DNA from: UBA1205 sp045534635
GTDB taxonomy: Bacteria > Bacteroidota > Bacteroidia > Bacteroidales > WCHB1-69
Assembly: GCA_045534635.1 (NCBI GenBank)
Contig: JAZSKB010000013.1
Span: 1-26,626 of the forward strand
Direction of reading: 5' to 3'
DNA: 26,626 nt
The first letter of the stretch is position 1; each line of letters opens with the position of its first letter. The notes beneath the pieces are model-generated. The model did no database searches, was not told the origin of the DNA, and was given only the letters and a program-made list of their open reading frames with translations. A program made the translations under genes and the position numbers. Of this stretch, positions 1 to 6,554 are shown one piece after another.

Positions 1-68
1 CAGGAATATATTTCTACACGATGACGTTCAAAGGACAAAAACTTGTCAAGAAAATGACAATAGAATAA
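1..68 (+). CDS. 3' end of a probable T9SS-secreted protein (partial)
   Basis: Only the last 21 codons are present, read from base 3 to a TAA at 66-68. The end reads GIYFYTMTFKGQKLVKKMTIE. This matches the pattern of the type A C-terminal sorting domain of Bacteroidota T9SS cargo: a GIY-aromatic strand, a short turn with Gly, then a Lys-rich last strand close to the stop. In that family the tail directs the protein through the outer membrane by the Por/type IX machinery and is removed at the surface. Nothing can be said about the passenger domain, which lies outside the window. A strong terminator follows within 40 bases, which supports this being a true gene end. The call rests on a short stretch, so family membership is likely but not certain. 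Confidence 0.6.
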   Translation, partial: GIYFYTMTFKGQKLVKKMTIE

Positions 69-106
69 TAAAAACTCGTTCATAACTTCTAAAATTAATT
101 AAACCC

Positions 107-136
107 AAGGGGCAACATAATGTTGCCCCTTTTTTT
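107..136 (+). terminator. Rho-independent terminator of the upstream T9SS-type gene
   Basis: A near-perfect inverted repeat pairs AAGGGGCAACAT (107-118) with ATGTTGCCCCTT (120-131). It is GC-rich in an AT-rich setting and is followed directly by a T run up to 136. It lies about 40 bases after the partial reading frame's stop and upstream of the nifJ promoters, so it insulates nifJ from the gene to the left. Confidence 0.9.
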
Positions 137-198
137 GATTAATTATTAGAATTACAATAAGAAAAATTATAAGAAATACTATCTTTATTATTTTTTTA

Positions 199-206
199 TA
201 TCTTTG
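199..206 (+). promoter_or_regulatory. Candidate -7 box (TATCTTTG), distal nifJ promoter
   Basis: TATCTTTG fits the Bacteroidota -7 consensus TAnnTTTG and continues as GCA, as other promoters in this window do. No TTTG lies at the expected -33 position. It is about 150 bases upstream of the nifJ start, so a transcript from here would have a long AT-rich leader. Confidence 0.5.
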
Positions 207-294
207 CAAAAAAAATAATTCTAAAATTTTGCTTGTTGAATTTATAAAATAAAATTTTTTTTCCAAAAAAAGAGAAAAAATAATTTTTTTTATA

Positions 295-302
295 TACTTT
301 TG
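295..302 (+). promoter_or_regulatory. Candidate -7 box (TACTTTTG), proximal nifJ promoter
   Basis: TACTTTTG is an exact match to TAnnTTTG, 51 bases before the nifJ ATG. No -33 TTTG is visible. Of the two boxes before nifJ this one leaves a more usual leader length. The two could act together on a highly expressed gene. Confidence 0.5.
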
Positions 303-353
303 TAGATTCAAAGTAAAAGAAGTAATAATACATAAATAACAAACATTAAAGAT

Positions 354-3300
354 ATGGCAGAAAAGAAATTTATGACATGTGATGGTAACTGTGCAGCAGC
401 ACATGTAGCGTACATGTTTAGCGAAGTTGCCGCTATTTATCCTATTACTCCTTCATCACCAATGGCAGAATACATTGACGAATGGAGTGCAGGCGGCAGA
501 AAAAACATTTTTGGAGAAACCGTTAAAGTTGTAGAAATGCAATCAGAAGCAGGAGCGGCTGGAGCAGTTCATGGTTCTTTACAGGCAGGAGCTCTTACTA
601 CAACATATACAGCCTCACAAGGTTTATTGTTGATGATTCCAAACATGTACAAAATTGCTGGAGAATTACTTCCTGGTGTTTTCCACGTATCCGCACGTGC
701 TTTGGCTGCACAAGCATTATCAATATTTGGAGACCATGCCGACGTGATGAGTGCTCGTCAAACTGGTTTTGCTCTTTTGGCAACAGGTTCTGTTCAAGAA
801 ATTATGGACTTGGCTCCAGTTGCACATTTGGCAGCAATAGAAGGACGTGTTCCATTTTTACATTTTTTCGATGGATTCCGTACTTCTCACGAAATTCAAA
901 AAGTAGAAGCAACATCTCAAGAAGACGTTGCAAAACTTATCAATTGGGACGCTTTGAAAGAATATCGCGATAGAGCACTTAATCCAGAACATCCTGTAAC
1001 TCGTGGTACTGCTCAAAATCCTGATATTTATTTCCAAACCCGTGAATTACAAAATAAATATTACGATGAACTTCCTGAAATCGTAGCAAAATATATGAAA
1101 GAAATGAGCAAAATCACTGGTCGTGAATACGCTCCTTTCACATATTATGGTGCAAAAGATGCAACAGATATTATCGTAGCAATGGGTTCTATTACCGACG
1201 TTATCAAAACTGTTGTTGATAAAGAAAATGCTGAAGGTAAAAAAGTTGGTTTAGTAAGTGTTCACCTCTATCGTCCTTTCAGCGTAAAATATTTAGGCAA
1301 TGTTATTCCTGAAACAACAAAACGTATTTGCGTACTTGATAGAACAAAAGAACCTGGTGCAAATGGAGACCCATTGTATTTAGATGTTGTAGAAGCATTT
1401 GCTACATGCAAAGATATTCCAACAGAACGTAAACCTTTAATCATCGGAGGTCGTTATGGTTTATCTTCTAAAGATACTACACCTGCCCATATTTTGAGCG
1501 TTTTCAACAATTTGGCAGCAGAAAAACCAATGAATCAATTTACTGTAGGTATTGTTGACGACGTTACATATCGTTCTCTTCCTATTCTTCCAGAAATTTC
1601 TATCCTACCAAAAGGAACATTTGAAGCAAAATTCTATGGTTTAGGAGCAGATGGTACTGTAGGTGCAAACAAAAACTCTATCAAAATCATCGGAGACAAC
1701 ACCAATAAATATAGCCAAGCATATTTTGACTATGATTCCAAAAAATCTGGTGGTTACACTTGTTCGCATTTGCGTTTTGGTGACCAACCTATTTTGGCTC
1801 CTTATTTGGTAGGTACTCCTGATTTTGTTGCTGTTCATGTTCCTTCTTATTTACGTAAATACGATTGTTTACGTGGTTTGAAAGATAATGGTACTTTCCT
1901 TTACAATTCTCCATGGTCTGTTGAGGAAACTAAAAATCATTTGCCTGATTTTGTAAAGAAATATTTAGCATTGCACAATATTAATATGTACATTATTGAT
2001 GCAACTAAAATCGCTGCAGAAATTGGTTTAGGAAATCGTACTAATACCATTTTACAATCTGCTTTCTTCAAAATCTCTGGTGTAATACCTTACGATTTGG
2101 CTGTTGAACAAATGAAGAAATTCATTGTTAAATCATACGGCAAAAAAGGTGAAGACATCGTTAATATGAACTACGCTGCTGTTGACCGTGGTGGTGAAAT
2201 CGTAAAAGTAGATATTCCTGCAGAATGGGCAAACTTAAATTGTACTACCGATTTTGCTTTTGAATACAATGACAATGACCCTGAATTCATCAACAAAGTG
2301 ATGCGTCCTATGGTTGCTCAATGTGGTAACGACCTTCCAGTTAGTACTTTCAAAGACATTGTTGACGGTACTTTCCCTGCTGGTACTACCGCTTACGAAA
2401 AACGTGGCGTTGCTACTGTTGTTCCTGAATGGGATTCTTCTAAATGTATTCAATGTAACCAATGTTCTTTAGTTTGTCCTCATGCTGCTATTCGTCCTGT
2501 GGCTATGACTGACGAAGAGTTGAAAAATGCTCCAGCATCTATGAAAACTGCGGACATCAAAAATCCAAAAGAACTTGCTGGTATGCATTTCCGTATGCAA
2601 GTATCTGCTTTAGATTGTACAGGTTGTGGCAATTGTGCTGACGTTTGTCCTGCTAAAGAAAAAGCATTAGTAATGAAACCTCTTGAAAGTCAACTTGGTG
2701 AAGTTGAAAATTGGGAATATAGTCAAAAGAAAGTTACTTACAAAGACAATCTTATTGATAAACATGCTTCTATTAAAAATAGCCAATTTGCACAACCTTT
2801 GTTTGAATTTTCTGGTGCTTGTGCTGGTTGCGGTGAAACTCCATATATCAAAACTATCACTCAATTGTTTGGTGAAAGAATGATTGTTGCTAACGCTACT
2901 GGTTGTTCTTCTATTTATGGTGGTTCTGCTCCTGCTACTCCTTATTGTAAAAACAATAGAAGTGGTAAAGGTGTTGCTTGGGCTAACTCTTTATTTGAAG
3001 ATAATGCTGAGTTTGGTCTTGGTATGGCTACCGCTACTCGCCAAATGCGTGACCGCGTGGAACGCATTATGAAAGAGGCTATCGCTGAATGTAAATCTTG
3101 TTCTGCTGAATTAAAAGCTCTTTTCCAACAATGGATAGATGCTCGTGAATGTGGTCAAACCACTGAAAAATTGGCTCCTCAAATCATTGAAATAGCAAGC
3201 AAATGCGATTGCAACTATTGCAAACAAATCGTTGACCTTAAAGACCATTTGGTGAAAAAATCTCAATGGATATTCGGTGGTGACGGTTGGGCTTACGACA

Positions 3301-3911
3301 TCGGTTTCGGTGGATTAGACCATGTTTTGGCAAGCGGTGAAGATGTTAACGTTCTTGTGCTTGATACAGAAGTTTATTCTAATACTGGTGGTCAATCTTC
3401 AAAAGCAACTCCTGCTGGTGCTGTAGCAAAATTTGCTGCTTCTGGTAAAAAAGTTCGCAAAAAAGACCTTGGTATGATTGCTAAAAGTTATGGTTACGTT
3501 TACGTTGCTCAAGTTGCAATGGGAGCTAATCAAAACCAATATTTTAAAGCAATAAAAGAAGCGGAAGCTTATCATGGTCCTTCTTTGATTATCTGTTACG
3601 CTCCTTGTATCAACCATGGTATCAAAACTGGTATGGGACGTACTCAATTTGAAGAAAAATTGGCTGTTGATTGCGGTTACTGGCACTTGTGGCGTTTCAA
3701 CCCAACGGAAGAAGAAGCAGGTCAAAATGGTTTCCACTTGGACAGCAAAGAACCTGATTGGAGCAAGTTCCAAGACTTCATTATGGGAGAAGTTCGTTAC
3801 AATTCATTGTTGAAGACTTTCCCTGAAGAAGCAAAAGAACTTTTTGCTAAAACTGAACAATTTGCTAAACTTCGCTACGAAGGTTATAAAAAACTAAGCG
3901 AAGAGAAGTAA
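354..3911 (+). CDS. nifJ: Pyruvate:ferredoxin (flavodoxin) oxidoreductase
   Basis: This 1185-residue cytoplasmic enzyme oxidatively decarboxylates pyruvate with coenzyme A to acetyl-CoA and CO2, reducing ferredoxin; it is central to anaerobic energy metabolism. Length and domain order match the homodimeric single-chain form. The N-terminal pyrimidine-binding region starts near residue 10 (YPITPSSPMAE at 29-39). A ferredoxin-like insert carries two 4Fe-4S motifs, Cys698/701/704/708 and Cys755/758/761/765. The C-terminal thiamine-diphosphate domain has a third cluster's likely ligands (Cys823, Cys826, Cys851, Cys1081) and the cofactor motif GDGWAYDIG to NTGGQ (976-1014). The ATG at 354 follows an A-rich leader without a Shine-Dalgarno sequence. 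It is transcribed alone, with candidate promoters at 199-206 and 295-302 and a terminator at 3933-3970. Synonymous codon choice shifts along the gene, from mixed, often A-ending, Ala and Gly codons to almost only GCT and GGT in the last third. Confidence 0.98.
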   Translation: MAEKKFMTCDGNCAAAHVAYMFSEVAAIYPITPSSPMAEYIDEWSAGGRKNIFGETVKVVEMQSEAGAAGAVHGSLQAGALTTTYTASQGLLLMIPNMYKIAGELLPGVFHVSARALAAQALSIFGDHADVMSARQTGFALLATGSVQEIMDLAPVAHLAAIEGRVPFLHFFDGFRTSHEIQKVEATSQEDVAKLINWDALKEYRDRALNPEHPVTRGTAQNPDIYFQTRELQNKYYDELPEIVAKYMKEMSKITGREYAPFTYYGAKDATDIIVAMGSITDVIKTVVDKENAEGKKVGLVSVHLYRPFSVKYLGNVIPETTKRICVLDRTKEPGANGDPLYLDVVEAFATCKDIPTERKPLIIGGRYGLSSKDTTPAHILSVFNNLAAEKPMNQFTVGIVDDVTYRSLPILPEISILPKGTFEAKFYGLGADGTVGANKNSIKIIGDNTNKYSQAYFDYDSKKSGGYTCSHLRFGDQPILAPYLVGTPDFVAVHVPSYLRKYDCLRGLKDNGTFLYNSPWSVEETKNHLPDFVKKYLALHNINMYIIDATKIAAEIGLGNRTNTILQSAFFKISGVIPYDLAVEQMKKFIVKSYGKKGEDIVNMNYAAVDRGGEIVKVDIPAEWANLNCTTDFAFEYNDNDPEFINKVMRPMVAQCGNDLPVSTFKDIVDGTFPAGTTAYEKRGVATVVPEWDSSKCIQCNQCSLVCPHAAIRPVAMTDEELKNAPASMKTADIKNPKELAGMHFRMQVSALDCTGCGNCADVCPAKEKALVMKPLESQLGEVENWEYSQKKVTYKDNLIDKHASIKNSQFAQPLFEFSGACAGCGETPYIKTITQLFGERMIVANATGCSSIYGGSAPATPYCKNNRSGKGVAWANSLFEDNAEFGLGMATATRQMRDRVERIMKEAIAECKSCSAELKALFQQWIDARECGQTTEKLAPQIIEIASKCDCNYCKQIVDLKDHLVKKSQWIFGGDGWAYDIGFGGLDHVLASGEDVNVLVLDTEVYSNTGGQSSKATPAGAVAKFAASGKKVRKKDLGMIAKSYGYVYVAQVAMGANQNQYFKAIKEAEAYHGPSLIICYAPCINHGIKTGMGRTQFEEKLAVDCGYWHLWRFNPTEEEAGQNGFHLDSKEPDWSKFQDFIMGEVRYNSLLKTFPEEAKELFAKTEQFAKLRYEGYKKLSEEK

Positions 3912-3932
3912 ATATTATATCCCAATATTTTA

Positions 3933-3970
3933 TGGGGCAATAGGTGTTTTGCCTATTGTCCCATTTTTTT
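3933..3970 (+). terminator. Rho-independent terminator after nifJ
   Basis: TGGGGCAATAGG (3933-3944) pairs with CCTATTGTCCCA (3952-3963), with one G-T wobble and a 7-base loop. A run of seven T follows (3964-3970). It starts 21 bases after the nifJ stop, so nifJ is likely monocistronic. Confidence 0.93.
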
Positions 3971-4228
3971 GTAATCTAAATTCAACAAATAAATGCAACT
4001 TTATCACGAACAAGAATAGGATTTTTATCAAGCAAAGGAAAGCAAATACTTTCCCTACACTTGAAAGGAAAAAATGACTATTTTTGTGTGTGATAAAAAT
4101 TCAAAAATATGAGTTATTTAACCGATGTGCAAAGATACAAAATTCAGGCATTACTTGAGCAAAAAAGTTTGATTTAGAAGTTTTTGTAAACTAATAAATT
4201 TAGATACCATATTTCATAGTAAAATATT
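3971..4228. other. Intergenic stretch with a 10-bp inverted repeat and a transposase fossil
   Basis: There is no complete gene here. It holds a 10-bp inverted repeat, ATTTTTATCA at 4021-4030 and TGATAAAAAT at 4091-4100, flanking about 60 bases, and a short hairpin (GGAAAG ... CTTTCC) inside it. The repeat ends just before the transposase remnant at 4109. It might be a leftover mobile-element end, but it is A/T-only apart from one G/C pair and could be chance. No tRNA or promoter was recognised. Confidence 0.4.
4109..4177 (+). pseudogene. Remnant of an IS30-type transposase N-terminus
   Basis: A 22-codon frame begins MSYLTDVQRYKIQALLEQKS and stops at TAG 4175-4177. It resembles the first helix of the N-terminal helix-turn-helix of IS30-family transposases, where a start of the form 'LT..QRY.I..LL..G.S' is followed by a DNA-binding helix and a catalytic DDE domain. 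Here everything after the first helix is missing and the downstream sequence does not continue the family in any frame I can see. I read it as the decayed 5' end of an insertion sequence. The match is short, so a chance resemblance is possible. It lies just upstream of the GIY-YIG gene. Confidence 0.45.
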
Positions 4229-5113
4229 ATGAAAGGATACATTTACAAATACACATTTTCAGATAGGAGAATTTATATTGGACAAACACGTCGTCATCCT
4301 AATATTAGAAATAGGGAACATTTTGATGAGGAAATCGGCAAAGCAAATCCAATGTTTTGGAAAGCTTATCAAGTTTTGGGGAGACCACAATATGAGATAA
4401 TTGAAACTATAGAAAGAAAACGAGTGCAAGATCTTGTGCCTGCACTTAACGAGGCGGAAACGAAGTATATCAGCCAGTTCAAAGCTACTAATCCTAAATA
4501 TGGTCTTAATATAAGAGGACATGGAACTGTTCCTATTCCACGAGACAAGATTTTAGATGCTGAATTTGAAAGAATATGGATATCATACGCGGAAAAATGG
4601 TATCCTATTTTAGAAAGTGTCCTAAACAAATGTTTCGAAACTTTCGAATCTCTAACCAAAGAGGAAATGGAGTTTTGTGAAAAAGAACTATTGGATGAGG
4701 AAAATATCTTTTCGAATGCTCTCAAAGATTTTGATTTTCTCAATTTGAAAAATAATAGCGAAGATGCTAAATTTTGGCTTGGAGAGTGCACTGAGTTTGC
4801 AGAAATGAAATTTTGTGATACCCATAGGAGTTCAATTAATCAATACATTGATAAAAATAAAGAGCAGATTCTATGCGAGCATTCTCCAGAAACAACAATT
4901 GTTCAGATAGACATGAAAGGGAATATTGTACGAGAGTATGTCTCTCCCGAAGAAATCAAAGAAGTTCTAAAAAAAGACAAACTCACTAATATCTATAATG
5001 TACTAGAAGGCAAGCAAAAGCATGCATATGGCTATTCATGGTATTACAAAAAAGATTTAGGTGTTAGGTTACAAGAAAAAAATGGACAGTTGAATTTAGA
5101 TTTTAGAGATTAA
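4229..5113 (+). CDS. GIY-YIG nuclease-like protein with C-terminal NUMOD1-like module
   Basis: This 294-residue soluble protein starts with a GIY-YIG fold: YIYKY (4-8) and IYIGQT (15-20) are the two signature strands, followed by Arg/His residues near 22-31 and a conserved-looking Glu/Asn region (NEAETKYI at 74-81, LNI at 93-95). Such domains cut DNA in homing endonucleases and some repair and restriction enzymes. Residues about 105-215 are Glu- and Lys-rich and match nothing I know. Residues about 223-273 look like a NUMOD1 DNA-binding module: VQIDMKGNIVREY, an Ile/Glu-rich helix, then a LEGKQKHAYGYSWYY end. That architecture is typical of intron- or phage-encoded homing endonucleases, but no intron is seen here. 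The ATG at 4229 is the first in frame. It sits between a transposase fossil and a hairpin element, suggesting an acquired region. Activity and substrate are unknown. Confidence 0.8.
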   Translation: MKGYIYKYTFSDRRIYIGQTRRHPNIRNREHFDEEIGKANPMFWKAYQVLGRPQYEIIETIERKRVQDLVPALNEAETKYISQFKATNPKYGLNIRGHGTVPIPRDKILDAEFERIWISYAEKWYPILESVLNKCFETFESLTKEEMEFCEKELLDEENIFSNALKDFDFLNLKNNSEDAKFWLGECTEFAEMKFCDTHRSSINQYIDKNKEQILCEHSPETTIVQIDMKGNIVREYVSPEEIKEVLKKDKLTNIYNVLEGKQKHAYGYSWYYKKDLGVRLQEKNGQLNLDFRD

Positions 5114-5139
5114 CCAATTATCTACAATTTTAATAAAAT

Positions 5140-5276
5140 ACCACCGAAAAATTGAATCTTTTGCCCCTTCGGGGCGGATAATGTGGTTGTTCATTAATGC
5201 CAAGGACAATGTCCTTGGCTGTTAGATAGTGCCCTTTCAGGGCAATTTGTGAGATATTAAAACGCTATCGGGTGGT
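5140..5276. repeat. Hairpin-rich MITE/REP-like intergenic element with inverted ends
   Basis: The element is bounded by the perfect inverted hexamers ACCACC (5140-5145) and GGTGGT (5271-5276). Inside are three GC-rich hairpins in a row: GCCCC/GGGGC (5163-5167 with 5171-5175, loop TTC), GCCAAGGAC/GTCCTTGGC (5199-5207 with 5211-5219, loop AAT) and TGCCCT/AGGGCA (5230-5235 with 5239-5244, loop TTC). It contains no reading frame. Three short stems with three-base loops inside inverted ends resemble non-autonomous mobile repeats or REP-type palindromic units. It lies between the GIY-YIG gene and the membrane-protein gene, and none of the hairpins has a T run, so they are not ordinary terminators. 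Confidence 0.6.
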
Positions 5277-5367
5277 TTTGATATTTTGGATGGGGAATTT
5301 TATTGCTACACACAAATTGGAAGTATTTTTTTATTCTAATTCATTTCATAATAAGTGAAATTGAAAT

Positions 5368-5385
5368 ATTTTTTGTATTTTTGCA
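5368..5385 (+). promoter_or_regulatory. Promoter box (TATTTTTG at 5376-5383) for the membrane-protein gene
   Basis: TATTTTTG at 5376-5383 matches TAnnTTTG and lies 27 bases before the ATG at 5411. This decides the start of the next gene: the longer frame that opens at 5303 would begin upstream of the promoter. The surrounding 18 bases, ATTTTTTGTATTTTTGCA, recur exactly at 6238-6255. Confidence 0.6.
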
Positions 5386-5410
5386 AAATAGATTCAAAGT
5401 TATATCAAAA

Positions 5411-6187
5411 ATGAAATATCAGTCAAACAAATCATTGGTGCAATGGTTGATGCGTCATTGGTGGAAAATTCTACTTGTGACAATTTTGTTATCCATAGGT
5501 TTTCTTATACTTTTTGATTGTGCCCCTATTATTGCACTTGTTATATGTTGTATTTTTCTCATCGCATTTCTTTTGTTGTTAGTACTATTCATTGTCTTTA
5601 TTGTCAAGAGAAACTGGAAAATGGTAATATGCTCATTTCTTATTGGAATTGTGATGTTTCTTTTTATTCAAATACCATTGGGAATTCTTGATATGTATGA
5701 TGCCTTTCCTGACAGATTTGGGAAGCGTCATCCTATTCCTGAAGGATTGGAGGTAAACATTCCGATAACGGATACCAATTGCAGGTGGAATGCTCATGAT
5801 GGCTTTATGTTTACACCCGTTGAGATTGATAGCACCGATACCACAACATGGTTGCAGATATATGATGGTTTTCAAGGTGGAATTTATCATTATTCGTTTT
5901 ATTGGCCTGCACTTGAAGATGGTATAATATATCTCCGTTGTTTTGAAGCATCTGAAAATATTGAACTTTCTGCAGATAGATTGTTGTTAAGTACAAAAAT
6001 GCTTGTATCGGGACACAATGAGTTTGGACAAGTGGTTAATACAAGGAAATTTACTATTTATGAAGGAGATTGGGAGGATTATTATGCTGTACGTGTGGAA
6101 GTATGGCACATATCATATTTGCCTACGGGTCAAGTTGAGAATAAATTGATGCAAAAAATCTACCGTATGGAAGGTTGGATGCGATGA
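5411..6187 (+). CDS. Unrecognised membrane protein with three N-terminal helices and a C-terminal soluble domain
   Basis: I do not recognise the family. From the ATG at 5411 the protein has 258 residues. The frame is open back to 5303, but the promoter box at 5376-5383 lies inside that extension. Three hydrophobic segments (about 19-35, 38-65 and 70-92) are separated by short basic loops. Residues 95-258 form a hydrophilic domain rich in Tyr, Trp and Asp with no Cys-rich or nucleotide-binding motif I can name. By the positive-inside rule (RHWWK before the first segment, KRNWK before the third), three helices would leave the C-terminal domain outside the cytoplasm; that topology is inference. 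The gene stands alone between a hairpin element and a gene-poor 367-base stretch. It could be a cell-envelope or immunity-type protein, but nothing in the sequence proves either. Confidence 0.6.
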   Translation: MKYQSNKSLVQWLMRHWWKILLVTILLSIGFLILFDCAPIIALVICCIFLIAFLLLLVLFIVFIVKRNWKMVICSFLIGIVMFLFIQIPLGILDMYDAFPDRFGKRHPIPEGLEVNIPITDTNCRWNAHDGFMFTPVEIDSTDTTTWLQIYDGFQGGIYHYSFYWPALEDGIIYLRCFEASENIELSADRLLLSTKMLVSGHNEFGQVVNTRKFTIYEGDWEDYYAVRVEVWHISYLPTGQVENKLMQKIYRMEGWMR

Positions 6188-6554
6188 AAAATACAAACAT
6201 ATTAGAACAAATTGTCAAAATTATCGTTTTTTCAATAATTTTTTGTATTTTTGCAGAGACAATATTTTAAAAGTATCAAATAATTTGACAATAATGGCAT
6301 GAAGTGTTGAAATTTACGAAAACTTACAAAAGTGTTGATATATGCATATTTCAGAAACTTTTACCTATGTTATTGAAAAAGCCAAAATTGCTTGTAAAAT
6401 AGATGTCGGGGAATATTTGTACAGATTCTAAACAGAGTCACAAAAAAAATATGAATAGAAATGTTGAATCTATATATCCTATTTTTTGTTAGCAAAATAC
6501 TTTATTTTTTTTTGAAATTTTATTATCTTTGCACTTTAAAAAAATAAAGAGAAT
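6188..6554. other. 367-base gene-poor stretch before the peptidase gene
   Basis: Near the left end is an A/T-only hairpin, AAAATTAT (6217-6224) with ATAATTTT (6235-6242) followed by two more T, possibly a weak terminator. It overlaps a promoter-like copy of the 18-base sequence found at 5368-5385 (here 6238-6255, box TATTTTTG at 6246-6253). A 29-codon frame follows (ATG 6342 to TAA 6431); it has no recognisable family and may be a decayed gene, a short peptide or chance. The peptidase promoter is at the right end. Confidence 0.5.
6524..6531 (+). promoter_or_regulatory. -7 box (TATCTTTG) of the S46 peptidase gene
   Basis: TATCTTTG followed by GCA fits the Bacteroidota -7 consensus and lies 23 bases before the ATG at 6555. 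The leader is short and A-rich (ATAAAGAGAAT). No well-placed -33 TTTG is seen. Confidence 0.65.

Noticed and set aside
99..404. 101-codon minus-strand frame across the nifJ leader
   Set aside because: It overlaps the terminator, both nifJ promoter boxes and the nifJ start, and its Phe/Ile/Lys-rich translation is low complexity.
3399..3773. 124-codon minus-strand frame at the 3' end of nifJ
   Set aside because: It lies fully within nifJ, whose thiamine-binding motifs are coded here on the plus strand.
4369..4791. 140-codon minus-strand frame in the GIY-YIG gene
   Set aside because: Ser/Leu-rich shadow of the plus-strand gene with no start context.
5140..5276. CRISPR array or tRNA cluster as explanation of the repeated hairpins
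   Set aside because: The stems are not direct repeats with equal spacers, and no cloverleaf with a T-loop and acceptor end can be drawn.
5303..5410. 36-residue N-terminal extension of the membrane protein
   Set aside because: The TATTTTTG promoter box at 5376-5383 lies inside it, so transcription probably begins after it; the ATG at 5411 gives a normal start.
6342..6431. 29-codon frame downstream of a promoter-like repeat
   Set aside because: Too short and without a family match to call a gene; kept only as a remark on the intergenic stretch.
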